DNA of 60,000 nucleotides from Tubiluchus corallicola (GCA_030141605.1 JAQGDQ010002366.1:72660-132659), one strand, 5' to 3'. Positions 33,016-45,931 are shown, numbered from the stretch's first letter. Notes: generated by a model from the letters alone, not told the origin. Numbers and translations are program-made.

Positions 33016-33289
33016 GTCGTCTGGACCTACAAGAAAGGGGTGAGTCGCTGCTGACGTGGAACCAGGGCGTGTAGAGGGCCCTACCCCTGACCCGACACAG
33101 GTGCCTCCGTAACAATATGTTAAGCAACTATTAGTAGCGCATCACAGGAAACGGCTTGGGTCGTCACATCCATCAATACATACCACATCACTGCACCAGT
33201 CACAGCAAAAACATTGTTCTCATGCAGAGATGATGCCAGACTACAAAATAAATCTGCTTTAAAAATACTCTGCATTTTACCACTAGTGG
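33016..33289. other. Junction between gypsy and the next element
   Basis: Read on the minus strand from 33120, TGTTACGGAGGCACCTG has the look of an LTR start and is GC-richer than its surroundings. No coding region. Confidence 0.35.
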
Positions 33290-34290
33290 ACAAAGCTGAT
33301 GGAGTGGCCTGGTCTTCATGAGAGAAAAATTGTCAATATTCTCCAATTTGTTATTTAACGGGAGATATAAAGGCTTGGAAAAAGACAGCAGTCACTGTTC
33401 AATACAACAGATGAAAGTGGAGTTTGTGGAATGCACTCCGGCTGGTTTTTGCTTGCCTGAAATAGCACCCTTTTTACATGTGGAGGTGACACACGCAATT
33501 TTTGCATACAGCAGATGATGAGCTAAAGGATGTAAGAATGTGACAATGCATACTGTTGATACAAATGTGGTAGTGTTTGCTGTGGCTGTATTTAATAAAA
33601 TGGAAATTGCTGCTGATGAGCTGTGAATTACGTCTGGAATTGGTTACAGTTTATGGTCTATACCTCTTCACGAAATAGTTGCCACGTTTAATCTGTTTAC
33701 TGACATTTCAAGTCTTCTGTGCTTATATTGTGTGACTCTGTCTCTGAATTTGCTCGCAGAGGAAAGACAGCTTCAGAAACCTGAGGTAAGCGAAGCATTT
33801 ATACAGAACTGACAGACATGGCAAAAGAAATTACTGGCGAATTAGTCACACTGCTAGAAATATGTATTGTGCTAAACTACGATTGTAGTACAGGGAGCAT
33901 GGTAGTAAATAAAGCAAAAAGTAGTTATTTGCACAAAACGCAAGTTCTTTGGAGAACATCCAGCACAACAGCCCTAAGGCAGCACATTAAACGCATTTGA
34001 TACCAAGCCATTTGTTAGAATCAGGCATCTGACTGGGGTCGGACAAAAGAAGTTATTGAGTGGCATTCTCTGTGGGCTTCCAGAGCGATCTGATTGGAGT
34101 TGGACAAAAGAAGCTAGTGAGTAGAAGCTTCTGTGGACCACCCTCCCAGAAACATCAAAATCATGAGTTTATTAACTGCAGCTGTGAGAAATGGAGTAGT
34201 GGATGATGTAAGTGCACTTAGGGCTGATGCTGTAACACTAAAGCTGGGCTAAATTGTACTGCAGTGTTCGTAAGACTACTAGAGCAAACG
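33290..34290 (+). pseudogene. Remnant of a widespread selfish-element protein with a Cys-rich tail
   Basis: I recognise the layout from proteins common in cnidarian, mollusc and lancelet genomes, usually uncharacterised and repeated. An EADTR-like box appears as GGDTRNF near 33490. MHTVDTNVVVFAVAVFNKM is at about 33545-33605. GIGYSLWSIPLHEIVAT follows near 33640. VNKAKSSYLHKTQVLW and ALRQHIKRI lie at about 33905-34000, then a SDW-WTKE-LW motif, LPETSKS and CSCEKW, CKC (about 34150-34220). The SDW motif occurs twice in tandem (34029-34140). Several stops and frameshifts. The role of the family is not known to me; a nuclease-like role is sometimes suspected. Confidence 0.55.
34029..34140 (+). 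repeat. Tandem duplication of about 60 bp
   Basis: TCTGACTGGGGTCGGACAAA and the following bases recur about 60 bases later as TCTGATTGGAGTTGGACAAA. The period is a multiple of three, so both copies read in the same frame within the Cys-rich-tail protein remnant. About 20% divergence indicates an old duplication. Confidence 0.8.
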
Positions 34291-35550
34291 TCATAGCGCA
34301 CAACAGAAATATTTATACCCTTAGTTTATAGACATTGTTTCTGTGCATTTATTAAAGAACCGTTTTGCAATATACACGTCACTTGGTGCTATAACACGTT
34401 AAGTTATTGCAATAGGTAAGTTAGAATTCTCATTTATCGAAGTGCATAAAGAAATTTCAGAAATTTTTAAAGTGAGTGGAAATCTTATTTTAGTTGAAAA
34501 TGATGCCAAAGTATTTCACTAAACGATTCGTTTCCAAAATTGGGTATTTAAGAATCGGAGTCATAGATGCCATCTTGGATTTCTGTCAAATGCAAAGTCG
34601 AATATTCATGATCCTTTATTTGCTGCTCTACATTAAATATTGGGGCGGAACTGTGGTTATTTAAAGAGTTTCCTCATTTTCAATAGCGAATTTGACCTCT
34701 AGGCCTCTGGCAGCCCACAAAGGTAAAATCTGATTTCTCTCTACATCTAAATTAAAACGCTGTGAATTCGCTTGTCTATGTTAGAAATGTTAGAAATTTC
34801 ATAATTTTCTTAAAAAGTGCATAATTTTTATGTTTATGTGCTGTAATAAAACTTCTTTTCATTTATTCATTTCTCTGAAGATTCTCTGTAACTGTCGTGA
34901 TACGGCGGTATCATCCCGCCAACAAAACCTGATTGTTAGTACGTCGTCGTCGTCATCAAGACGTTAACAGCATCATCAACTCACGTTATATAATTCATTT
35001 CAAAGTTTTGATTTAAAATGACACCATCGAAAATAATTATAATTTAGGAACCAAAGATACAAATGTTTCTAGAATAATATCAGGGAAAATGATAAGTTAC
35101 ATTATAGCCTAATGTCGAATATTTGATAGTGAGATATTCCCACTCAATTATTTAACATTCGTTAGATTCTCGCTTGCAACAGCAGTACTGTACGAAGCAA
35201 AACTTTACAAAGATTATTATTAATTTTAGTCGTGAATTAAGACTAAATCACTATATAGAGTCATTTTCGTAGCAGATTTGCTGCTTTAGTGCCTACAGTG
35301 GTTAACATGCTAGTGGGCTCTACCTTTATATAAATTATTCCAAGATATATAATAAACTTCGTACTTTTATATGATTGAAGACATACAAACCGTCTACACA
35401 AGATGACAAGCAGGTGCTTCTTGCTTCGTTTTTACATGATTAAGTGTTTCACATGCGCGCACATTTCTGCCACCAATTTGACGATCCATACTGCGCTGTG
35501 GATTGTATCATGGAGCAAGTGAGATCTGCCATGCATTCATAATGCGCATG
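34291..35550. other. Intergenic DNA with a small palindrome
   Basis: No coding region. TGATACGGCGGTATCA at 34898-34913 is a perfect inverted repeat with a GGCG centre. It sits five bases after a TGT that resembles an LTR start. Confidence 0.4.
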
Positions 35551-35745
<195 letters not shown>

Positions 35746-36349
35746 TTATTCATTTATTTTTTTATTTAAAAACAAATATATACAAATGCAGGGATTTGGT
35801 TTAAATACCTACATGTAAATAAAATTCGCATATATTAACACATCACAGATATACAGTTACACATGCATGTTACACAGAAGCACGCGGCAATAATTTAAAA
35901 GTAACAATCCTGACTGACATAAACGACATTAATACAGACAACAATTTTAATGTTGTTTATACAATTTTATAGGCATAATTTGTTAAACGGAAATTTCAAT
36001 ACATAGCTACAGAATTACATGGAGAATAGATTGCCAGAAGCCAAACACAGACACATGAATCAATCAATAATTTAAATTGAACAAACCTTACATACACAAT
36101 TAGGTCAGATATCAAATTCATTTCATTTGTAAAAGACGGGTATTTCATAAGACGACACTACATTTCACAGATACCGAATTTTAGATCTACAGATAGACTA
36201 TAGATAACATATTAGATATTTCACTGATGTAATGACAAAATAGTTTTAAGCTTGTATTTATATTATAAAGGTGACGCTTGAGTCAATTTAATTTAACAAA
36301 GCTGACTAACGTACAAGGACTACAACATTAACACAAGTCGTAATTTCAA
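35746..36349. other. Noncoding DNA
   Basis: AT-rich. Probably contains the 3' tail of the LINE that lies to the right on the minus strand. Confidence 0.4.
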
Positions 36350-37820
36350 TTACCAGGTCAGAGATGAGATGAAATTGTCAGTAGTTAAGTTAGCAAAAAC
36401 AGCAACAGAATTATTATTTCTACTAGAAAAAACATAATCTGCGTCTAAAATTGGCAAAGAGTTGATAAAATCATTTCTTAATCTTTGATCAAATAACTTG
36501 CAATCAAATAGCAGGTAAGGAATAATTTGAAGACTCTTTACAATTACATAAGTTGTCAGGACAAAATCAAGTTTAAAGTAAAGCATTTTTAAAATTTCCT
36601 AGCTTAAGTTACACACTTAGTGCTGATACTTCTAGCCGCCTTTTTTTCACTGCAACTGAGATCTTAATTGGTGTATTGAAGATTCGTTCAGGGCTTACAC
36701 CAGTATTCGTACATTGATACTTGTGGCGACATCTATGACTAGTCGACATAAGTACATTACAATTTAACTATATTACCGTAGAATCCATAGATGATGGCAA
36801 AGAGGCTAAGTTAGCATTACGCGAATTGTACTCTTTGCATTCTCCAGTTATCGCTAATAACTGACGAGCGAGGACCGCTATTTAGCACATATAACATTTT
36901 CACTACAAATTTTGCAGCAACACCCATTAAAGATAATATCAAGAGATGGCTATCCGCAAATTAATTCTAATTTGTCACAAGAGGGATAAAAATTGCAGCC
37001 CGTCTCTGTTTTCATGGCGTGTATGATATCCTCGAAATAGCTGTGTCAGCGCACCATCAACGCTGGTACACTGTATAAAATTAAGGGGTGCACTAGGGTT
37101 TTGAATAGTACTAGAATAGTACGAAGACAAAGATTATTATAAAGAACATATTTTTGTTTTATTGATATCCAACTATTCCAACCTTTTTCTTTACGCTATT
37201 TATTTGTTGCTAAAAAGACAGTTATTTGTGGTGATGCTTATTTATAGTGACACCTAGGACTTTACTGCTCCGTACATAATTTATGTTCTAGTTCCGGTCG
37301 CCAAGTTGGTATCTTGATTATTATTCCTGAGAGGTATCACTTCGGTTTTACCATGTGCGTAAGGATAAATTGGTGACACTTTCTATATCAGTCCTGTATG
37401 TCACAACATAACTGCGCTAATTGTATTACATTATTGTTAAATTTTCTGGAGGCGAGGATTGTGCCATCGTCTGCATATTTAAAAGTGTATCCACACCTGG
37501 GTTGACAAAAATTCTTTATACATGTTCGATACATTAAATAAAAAAAGCAAAGGTGAAATAACTAAGCCACGAAGCACCCTTATCTTGCAATCATAGTCGT
37601 ATGAAGTATAATCACCCAATTTAATGTACACCTTTCTCTTAAAAGGAAATAATGGATTAATCTAAGTATTCGCCTAAGATTACGACAGCATGAAGCCGGA
37701 AAACAAGACTGTCTAATCAAACACTATCAAAAGCACGTTGGAAGTCACAATAGATAGCAAGAGAGGGAATTTTGTTTAACTGATTTTCTTGGATAGTAGA
37801 TATTAATCGTATGTGACGTC
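36350..37820 (-). pseudogene. LINE RT and C-terminal region
   Basis: Minus strand. VWLDSLVFRLHAVVILGEY at about 37725-37670 matches the AFDxVWH..LL..L RT motif. RVLRGLVISPLLFLF (about 37580-37535) is the GVPQGxVLSPLLF motif. KYADDGTILASRKF (about 37480-37440) is the catalytic box, one frame over. LILYSVPALM and YFEDIIHAMKTETGC (about 37085-37000) are the thumb region. The protein tail LFDQRLRNDFINSLPILDAD ends at 36350. Stops are common. The endonuclease is not seen upstream, so the element is 5'-truncated. Confidence 0.78.
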
Positions 37821-39373
37821 CGTGACGTCAGTCTGGAATATAAGAACTACCGACCAGCATTGCAACCCCTTCTAATATAGTATTCTAGTATGATTTTGTG
37901 TATGTCCCTTACTTAGGCTGCATTAATAGCTTAATTTAGCTAATTGCTTATGTTAATTAAATGAGTCATTAGTTAATTACTCATTAAGCGAATTTATCTA
38001 CTACAATAAAGCAAGTTGTGACTGTAAATATATGGGCATGCACCTAGTTAGCTCTGGGAAGGCTCCCACCTCATACCTGTCCTAGATCTCCTTTACAAGA
38101 AAGTAAGTGATTGGTCATACGCTCAACTGAACAGGCTATCTGGCAAATGAACCGTCGTGTTAAAGGACAAGGTCATCCAGTTTTACCTGTTCTAGAAATT
38201 GAAACCAGGTTCAACACAGTATGGCGAATGTGCTAGGCCAGTGAAGTCGTCGAATATGGCTTCCGACGAACATTTATTAACAATCGAAGTCAAGACTTAA
38301 TTACTGTGGTGACAGAAAGTAATTAAAGGGCACTGACACACCAAAGGATTAGGTGTTCGAGCCGTGAGGCGAAAACATCAATAAACTGGCTATTATTCGT
38401 TATTTGACGTACTGCTGTAAACGGAAATTCAGGAGATCTGGTGCAGAAACAACCAGGCGATGACCAGACGTTGTATCAATGGTGGTTCCACGAGCTCCGC
38501 GGGTCAGGACTCCACTGCACTCCACTAGGATGGGAGAAGTAACCACTTACGACTTCGGTACACCTGACAAGCGGCCACGTAAGATTCCACCCCCTGCTGA
38601 GCTTTGGAAGAGTAACTACTCAAGATTCCACAAAGTTCGCATAACCGGTTAGTCACGTTATTCCAGCTTCCAGAGTGATGGAGATCGTCAAACGTTGGAA
38701 TCCGACAGCTTCCGACTGCAGTCACTATAACTGATAAGTATACTTACCGTGCATCCTTCTCCCTCACCTGGGTTGGGGCTATCGGTAATATTAAAAACTG
38801 TTTTGTTTGCTTCTATTCGGTATACATGTCTGTGAACTATGCTTAAATGGAAAGGTTCACTGAACCCACGTGTCAGCACATATCAGAAATTAGTAGAAAC
38901 AAGTGTTTGTGGTGTCATAACGAAAGCGCCCTATATCACAGGTGGTACACCACATATCAGATCGTACTAGGTAGCGCCCGAATTATGCCCTGGTAAGAAC
39001 TCTTCCTGTTCTTTGTCTATGAGCCCATTATCAAACATAAACTTTTTTAAACGGTTTGTAATCAGCAGTTCTGCCAACTTGCCAAAGTACGATGATACTG
39101 GTCTAAAGTTCCATGGGTCAGTATAGGATTATAATCTTTTTTAGTAAAAATTAATTTAGAGTAGAGCCATATCCAAGTACCTTACTTTATGCAAACAGTT
39201 GCAAACTGACTTTTCTCTGATTAATTACTTTAATGTGCAATTAAATCTAAAATCTTCCATCACAAGGCTGTTTTTAACTATGTATTTTTCTATCTATTTT
39301 TACCTATCTCCTATGCTGAACTTTTAATGTTTTTTATTTTTTCTTCTTTTATCCGCACACGCAGAGTGCTTAT
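37821..39373. other. Intergenic DNA
   Basis: No domain recognised. Short minus-strand frames at 38525-38879 show no family motif. Confidence 0.45.
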
Positions 39374-39763
39374 TGTTGTAGAGATCCATTAGAATTGAAT
39401 AGAAAACTGTAGAATGTTATATAGTATAGTAGAACAATCTTTTTACCTAGTAGAAGCAATCGTAGATTCGAGAACTTTCTATACGGCTAATACGCGATGC
39501 ACGTAGTAGTTTCTAGATTGTTCTGGTGTTGTCCATTTGCACTGATATATAAGGTGGAGCTGGCCGCTCAAGTTTATTCTCACATTCTCAGATTAATCTC
39601 AGATTCTCAGCTTATCATATGCTATTTTCCTATCACTTGACTGTATATATTTTGCGTTCCTTCATACTTTGTGTTGTGGAATTCTCACACAGTAAACCTG
39701 TATAATTTGACAACATGTTTTCTTGTTTTCTCTGCGAGCCTTCCGAGAGAAAGAAACACAACA
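39374..39763 (+). repeat. Probable solo LTR of 390 bp
   Basis: The unit starts TGTTG and ends CAACA, a 5-bp inverted terminus. It is flanked by CTTAT on the left and ATTAT on the right, a 4-of-5 target duplication. A TATA box (TATATAAGG, 39545-39553) precedes a T/C-rich leader region, as in an LTR promoter. No coding region. Orientation is inferred from the TATA box. Confidence 0.55.
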
Positions 39764-41117
39764 ATTATTCTCACTTTTTAAGCATCTGCTCTACACACTT
39801 TATTTTTTAAATTTTGATACGGTTTATGCCTAGTTCAATATGCATATAACAATTATGTTAACCCAATAAAGTGTAAAGCTATAAACCCAGTAGATAGGTA
39901 GAAATCTTAACTGCTGCACAGAAATGGTGGGCATATTGGGAAGATGTGAGTGACAGTTAGAGAAGCTTGTCACATACGTATAACCCAACATAGACAAAAA
40001 GAATTTTAACTCCTCCCACAGAAAGGGACAGAAGAAAGATCCAAGACAATAGTTACAGTAGAAGAAAGTGTGACTCGTCAACTATTGACAATCCAACATT
40101 AACAAAATCGTTTAGCTTAAACAATACTTTTATTTGATAAGAAACATTACAATCATCAGTACATTTATAATGAAAAAACAATGGGCAATTAATCAAATGC
40201 TGATTGGCTAACAGGTATAACCTATACAAAAGTCCTTCACTGAGTAATTACGTCATTTATAAGTTTAATAGGCATATGATTACAAGAACTACTCGTTATA
40301 CATAAACTAACTAACTCTTTGAGTATAATTAATTTGCCCAGTATGGTAGAATTCAGAGATTTTAATGAACTATTGTTTTAATAGTTGGTATAAATAGGGT
40401 AAAACAAAATCATTTTGCCCCCCCCCCTTCTCCCAAATGTCCGTCCAGGATTCAAGTAATTGCAATTATAGTGTTTGAAGACGGCAATTTTTGACTCTCT
40501 AAATGTCAAGTTTGTATATCAGGCGAAAAGTGACAATTATTGCGCAGTAGGCTGCAAAGATCATTCCATCTTCGATCGGGAGATAATCCAGGATGGTGAA
40601 TGTAGTAGGAGAACTAGCCAGCTCAATGCGAGAAATTACTGTGACCTGTAAACTGTTGACAATCCAACATTAAAAAATGTTTTACCACTTCCTGAGAGAG
40701 AGCAGATCCAGGATTCTAATAACTGAAAATATGAAGGGATGAAGCAGGAACTGTCCAGCAAAATATTAACTCTAGGTATTATGTGATAAGTGTCAACTTT
40801 TGGGTGAAGATCTGTAATGACAATTAAATTATGGTTTTTTAATAAAAGTTGTGTTGTTTTAATAAATATATACATTTTAAGATATTCAGTAAAATTACAC
40901 ACTTTGTTATAAATGACGTTATAACGTTAAATCATTGAAAAGCATATAAGCATATTACTACGTAGATTATAAATTCACCTGTTAAACTGCCAGGGCTGGG
41001 TCCCCTGTACTCAAAGATGTTGGAAACCATATCTGTGCCCGAACCGCTAAGAAATTGGATGCGCCTGTCAGGTAGTCAAATCCTGTAAGACAGTGAAATC
41101 CACCCAGCAAAAACAAC
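39764..41117. other. PI4KA upstream region
   Basis: Noncoding. TGACAATCCAACATTAA occurs twice (about 40084 and 40655) with related flanks, a diverged dispersed repeat. A C10 run lies at about 40419-40428. The 5' UTR and promoter of PI4KA should lie in the last few hundred bases, but no clear TATA or Inr was identified. Confidence 0.45.
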
Positions 41118-41210
41118 ATGGCGCTGTATGGTGATGATGGTGTTTACAGCGAAACCGTGCAAACATTAGCTAGATCTTTAACAGCCATAAAAGACGTGGA
41201 ATGGGGAAAG
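41118..41210 (+). CDS. PI4KA: PI4KA exon 1
   Basis: 31 codons from an ATG in good context (AACAACATGG) to the donor AAG|GTATTTATT, phase 0. VQTLARSLTAI resembles the LSLARSLA helix near the N-terminus of phosphatidylinositol 4-kinase alpha. EWGK joins exon 2 (VARLLAMCP) to give the K-V-x-LL-MCP sequence of the family. PI4KA makes PI4P at the plasma membrane in a complex with TTC7 and FAM126. This exon starts the N-terminal helical solenoid. Introns carry LINEs on both strands. Confidence 0.85.
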
Positions 41211-41369
41211 GTATTTATTGTGTGGGAGTGTTTGCAGCAAATTATTTTAAATAGAGGGAACGCAAAACGTCAATCAATTAGTGGAAGGGCAGCTCACGAT
41301 GGCTAATCACTTTAATTGACTGGCTATTCCACTTACTGGCGACCATCAACTTCTAAATGGCAATGTAAT

Positions 41370-42850
41370 CGGTGGCGATGGTAACTGAGACTATAAGGTT
41401 GGACTTGTTTGTGTTGTGTCACTCAGGCTTCTTCAAGAACTCCTCCAAGTGGCTCTTGAAAGCGTTTACACTGGTAGATTTCGCTGCTTCCTCCGTTAAC
41501 TGGTTCCAGACATTAATAATCTTTTGGCTAAAATTGCATTTCCTAAGATCAAGTCTAGACGCTCTCTTCACTAATCTTTAGAGTGACCTCTTGTTCTACT
41601 GTCATCACTTACAGTTAAAAAAGTCGTTACATTCCAGACTTTCGAATCCATCCACAATTCTAAAAATTTCAGCCAGATTCTGCTTTGAGTTGACGGTGTT
41701 CTAGGGGCATCAATCTGCATCTTTTCCTCTTCTGTTCATATGTTAACTCTTGCAAAACTAGGACACTCAATCAACTTTATAGCTCTCTTCTATACACCTT
41801 TAAGCAACCTAATATCTTTCACCGTATTGGGTCTCCATGCCTGCATGCAAGTGTGGTATAACAAAACTTTTGCACAGTTTCACAATTACATCTTTGTCTG
41901 TGTTACTAAAAGACATTTTTATTATGCCCAAGTTTCTGTTAGCCTTCCTGACTGCTTCCGCATATTAACTGCACGACGTTTATTAACAACCAAACGTTGT
42001 CTTCCTCCATACAACCACTGCTCAATCCATTTCAGCACCCATCAATCAATACTTGACATTTTCAATTTCAACAGCAGATGTTTGTGGGACCCTTATCAAA
42101 TGACTTGAGAAAATCTAAATGAATAGCGTCAACTGGTTTACCATTATCAACTACCTGAGCAACTTTTTCCAAAAAATACAATATAATAATAAGACATGGT
42201 CAACCCTTGATAAAACTATGCTGAGAACCCCTAATAAGATTGTTATTTTCCAAGTGCTCAGTGATGTGCTCTTTTATAATAGATTCCATCACCTTATTAA
42301 CAAGGGATGTTAAGCTGACAGGTCTATAATTCTTCACAAATTGCTTTTTTCCCTTTTAAACAGAGGTGTAACATTGGCCAGTCTCCAATCATCAGGTACA
42401 TTTGCCTCACAAAATGATTTGCTGAACAAATAACTAAGAGGTTTTTGCTAAAATCGATGCCATCTCCTTCAAAATAGCTGGATTTATTTCATCTGTGCCT
42501 GAAGCGTTTTCTGGTTTCAATTTACTTAAGTCCCTTCAACAATCTCAGGAGTATAATCAGTGGACTTTAATTTAGTTTCTTCACTGCCTGTAAATATTTG
42601 CCTAGGAGTAGGAAAGTTATTGCAGTCCTCATACATAAACACAGATAAAAAATACTCATTTAACATGGTTTAAGCTTGTAAATCATCCTCCACAGTGCTA
42701 CCATTCTCATCGACCAATGGCAAACCATATCCTTTACCTTCAGCTTATTCTTGGCCCTCTTAGCTATTCTTCTTTCGTATTTTTTTCTAGCTTCTCTGAT
42801 TTCTTCAGTCAATTTATTTCTTGCTCTTCTGTATGTCTTAAAGGACAAGA
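41370..42850 (-). pseudogene. CR1/L2-like LINE, 3' part, in PI4KA intron 1
   Basis: Minus strand. TYRRARNKLTEEIREARKKYE and the linker at 42840-42700 are followed by NDYF-like ADIL/LMLNEYFLSVF near 42660 and FCEANVPDDWRLANVTPLFK near 42390. VDAIHLDFLKSFDKGP is at about 42135-42085, one frame over. EAVRKANRNLGIIKMSF is near 41960. The tail NFSQKIINVWNQLTEEA, SVNAFKSHLEEFLKKPE at about 41530-41420 is the typical end of CR1/L2-type ORF2. It lies antisense to PI4KA. Deletions removed the YADD region. Confidence 0.8.
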
Positions 42851-43890
42851 AAAGGGGTCTGTAAACTAGGTTTCAGAAAAATCGACTTAAAAAATTGTAT
42901 TACTTTATAGCAATCTTAAGCGTATATCATACTCACGCTAAAAGAAACTCCCTGTAACTAAGATAGCTATGGCGGGTTGAGTTGCAAATTATTATTAAAG
43001 ACTACCGATTCACCAGATGGCAGCGAAGAAATACTAGGGCTTAAATGTAGGACCTAAAAGCGTATACACAAATCTTTTAAAAGCCTTGTTTCCCTTACTG
43101 ATACATAGGGCCTAAAAATATGTTTGCTTCCGGTTTGCTGTCATTCGGCACTATAGGGGTAGGTAGGAGTAATATTTTTTTCACGTGACAGTGTCGGTGT
43201 GAATATACCAGATTGTCTAACTGATTATCACATCTTATTTCGATTAGTTCACCAGTTTTTTACATAAATACATATGTATTTAAAAGTGTAATTTTATTAA
43301 AAAATAGTTTCTAACTAATTAATAAGAGATAAATATAAACACGTCACTGTAGCATCACTACCACTTGCCATCGCCACTCTCATCATCAAATCATTCACAT
43401 TTACTTGCTTACTTGCTGCCCCCACCAGGTGGCAAGTACTTATGGTAAGTACTAATTTACGAGGTGAATTTGCAATCTAAAGGCAAAAGTAGCAGTACTA
43501 CATTGATGAACTAGGGACAATATTTTGCATTACATAGGCGAATCAATTTCTTACGTTCCTGATCTCAACAATTTCTGTTTGTTGGCCATTTGAAAAGTGC
43601 TAGTTAAGAAACCATGTCTGCCAGATTGCATGCTGCCTAGCAGCACAGAGTCCCAAACTCCCTTTTACTTTACATTTACTTTCACTGTTGCCTCAAGGTT
43701 CCTGGTGTGAATCTCGATAGACTCACGTTTTTTCAGAACCTTCCTCTCTAAATGTAACTACTAATTTTACTTTTACACAAATTCAAAATTTCTGATTAAA
43801 AATTGATCAATAGGTCTGATTAAATATTGTTACCAGTCTTCTCTAAAAATGGAAAAATGTATTCTCATTTAACATCTTACTTTGCAGAAT
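42851..43890. other. PI4KA intron 1 DNA
   Basis: Between two LINE copies of opposite orientation. Nothing coding recognised. Several GT/AG-rich stretches but no conserved exon. Confidence 0.45.
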
Positions 43891-45050
43891 TTAACTTTCT
43901 AAACTCACGGCAATTTGGTTTTCAAAGTGGAAGTTCAACTGGCTTTGCTCTCTCATCCATATAGTCAATAACATTATAAACAAAATATAGTTAGGAATAT
44001 TCTGTGGCCGTCAAAAACATTTGGCACGTAGATAAATTTAAAAAAATTGCAGGGGAATAGGTGTCAGAGGAATAACAAAGACCTGGTATGAAAGCTACTT
44101 TAACACACACAAATGGTGAAATCCAACAATCATATGCCAGAAATTGAATACGGGTTAGTATTAGTATTAGGCCTGGTACTTTCCCGTATTTACATAATGC
44201 TAAAGATAAGGTAAACATATTCCAGTTTACTGATGACACAAACTTGTTTTTCAATGGGATAAAGCTTATTACTGACATCATCAGGCTAAACAATATCCTA
44301 AACAAAGTTTCAGTCTGGTTCAAAACAAATAAATTAGCTTTAACTCCTAGCAAAACCAAACGTATTTTGTGTAGATCGTGAAACAAAACTTTACTTTAGA
44401 TGTCAATTATAGAATGAATAATGAAATTATAGAAAAAAAGAAGCAAAATGAAATTGTTGGGAGTTATTTATGAACTTTTAAATTCAGGGCCCTATATTAA
44501 AACAGTACAAACAAAGATCAGAAAGAATATACGAACAACAACACACACAAAATATCAATTAGCTTATCTGTTGCTATTGTCATTTTACAATTGCCTTATC
44601 TTACCGTATTTCAACTGTTGCAATATAGTTTGGGATTTGACTTATAAAACAAAGCTAAACAAGTTTAGATAACTACCAAAAAGAATCCATAAGAGTACTA
44701 TATTCCATAAACAAAATGGAATACACCAATGACATGCTTTTCAGGCAGCAAAATTATTCAACTAGATGACCTTATTATAGCTTACATTATGTGTACATAC
44801 AAAACCAACAACAAACTTTTTCGTAACTTCTACACTAACCCCGTTACACTAAGTGACAGAAGATACTACACAAGAAATAATGAATATAATGTACCTTACT
44901 GGAGGGCAGACACAGCCAGATTATTTGTCATGTTCTAGGGACCACTTACTTGGAACAGGTTGGACAATACCATGAAATCACTGTTCTCTTGTGAACTTTA
45001 AGAAGGATTTAAAAAATTACAGATAATTACAAATAAACTAAATAAATTAA
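43891..45050 (+). pseudogene. LINE RT remnant in PI4KA intron 1
   Basis: Plus strand. NSRQFGFQSGSSTGFAL at about 43905 is the QFGFR-G-ST RT motif. FQFTDDTNLFF at about 44220 is the catalytic box with Tyr and Ala replaced by Phe and Thr (FTDD). VWFKTNKLALTPSKTK follows, then LLGVIYELL at 44450. CLILPYFNCCNIVW is near 44600. The tail YYTRNNEYNVPYWRADTAR and GPLTWNRL lies at about 44865-44960. Stops and frame changes interrupt it. It lies in the sense orientation of PI4KA. Confidence 0.78.
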
Positions 45051-45931
45051 CTTTTTAAAACAGCTCAGTATATTCCCCATACTATAATTCATAGCATAGT
45101 TAGTGTATAATATTATAATAATGGTTAGTATAATATTATTTGGTACTAGAACACTGACGTTAAAGTTCATGTAAATAAGTGTACAGTGTTGCTGGCATTT
45201 AACATAATTATTTTGTAGTCAGCCATATTTTCTGTTTTCCTTGTTTCCTATTTTTTTCTTTTCCCTATCCTGTACTAACCACATCTTTGGCCATTGCTTA
45301 CCTCTATTTGACCTTTTGAGTCTCCCGTTAAGTTAGGCTTTAGGAGGACTTGTAACACAACACATTATCGTAACTTTCTTTGCTCATAAAATTTACATTA
45401 TTTTCTACTATAATATTGACTCTGTTATGTGTTGCATTATGTGGAATAGACGAACCTTGAATTGTTAAATGTAATAAAAATCATCTAAAATCTTATTGCG
45501 TGATTCGGTGGTAGCGGTAGTGGTAATAAGATTTTATTTTTAGTCAGGTTAGTACTAATTGTACAATAAAAAACATTAGTTATAATAGCTGTTTGTATTG
45601 AAAACACTATGAAACTCTGTACATGTATGTCATAACATTTGATCATTATTATTTATTATACATTGCACCCATCATCCCTGCAAAGGTAGCAGATTCAGAC
45701 TAACTTAAAATTACACAGCCTATGAAACTGACAATTCAAATTATAACAAAGAAAGTTATAAGCATAAATTATCCCTAACATTACCAATGTCATTATCCTT
45801 GGAATCCGAAGCACTTAGATTTGGTTATCTTTTGGTAATCACTTAACCTGTTTTTTGCATAATTTGTAATAATTTGCTATGTTTCTTTGACAATCAGTTA
45901 TTGTTAACTATAATTTTTATTTTTTTGACAG
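45051..45931. other. PI4KA intron 1, 3' part
   Basis: Noncoding. It ends in a T-rich tract and the acceptor TTTTTTGACAG of exon 2. Confidence 0.5.

Noticed and set aside
40417-40430. C-homopolymer run
   Set aside because: A short homopolymer with no accompanying structure; possibly sequencing-sensitive but not informative.
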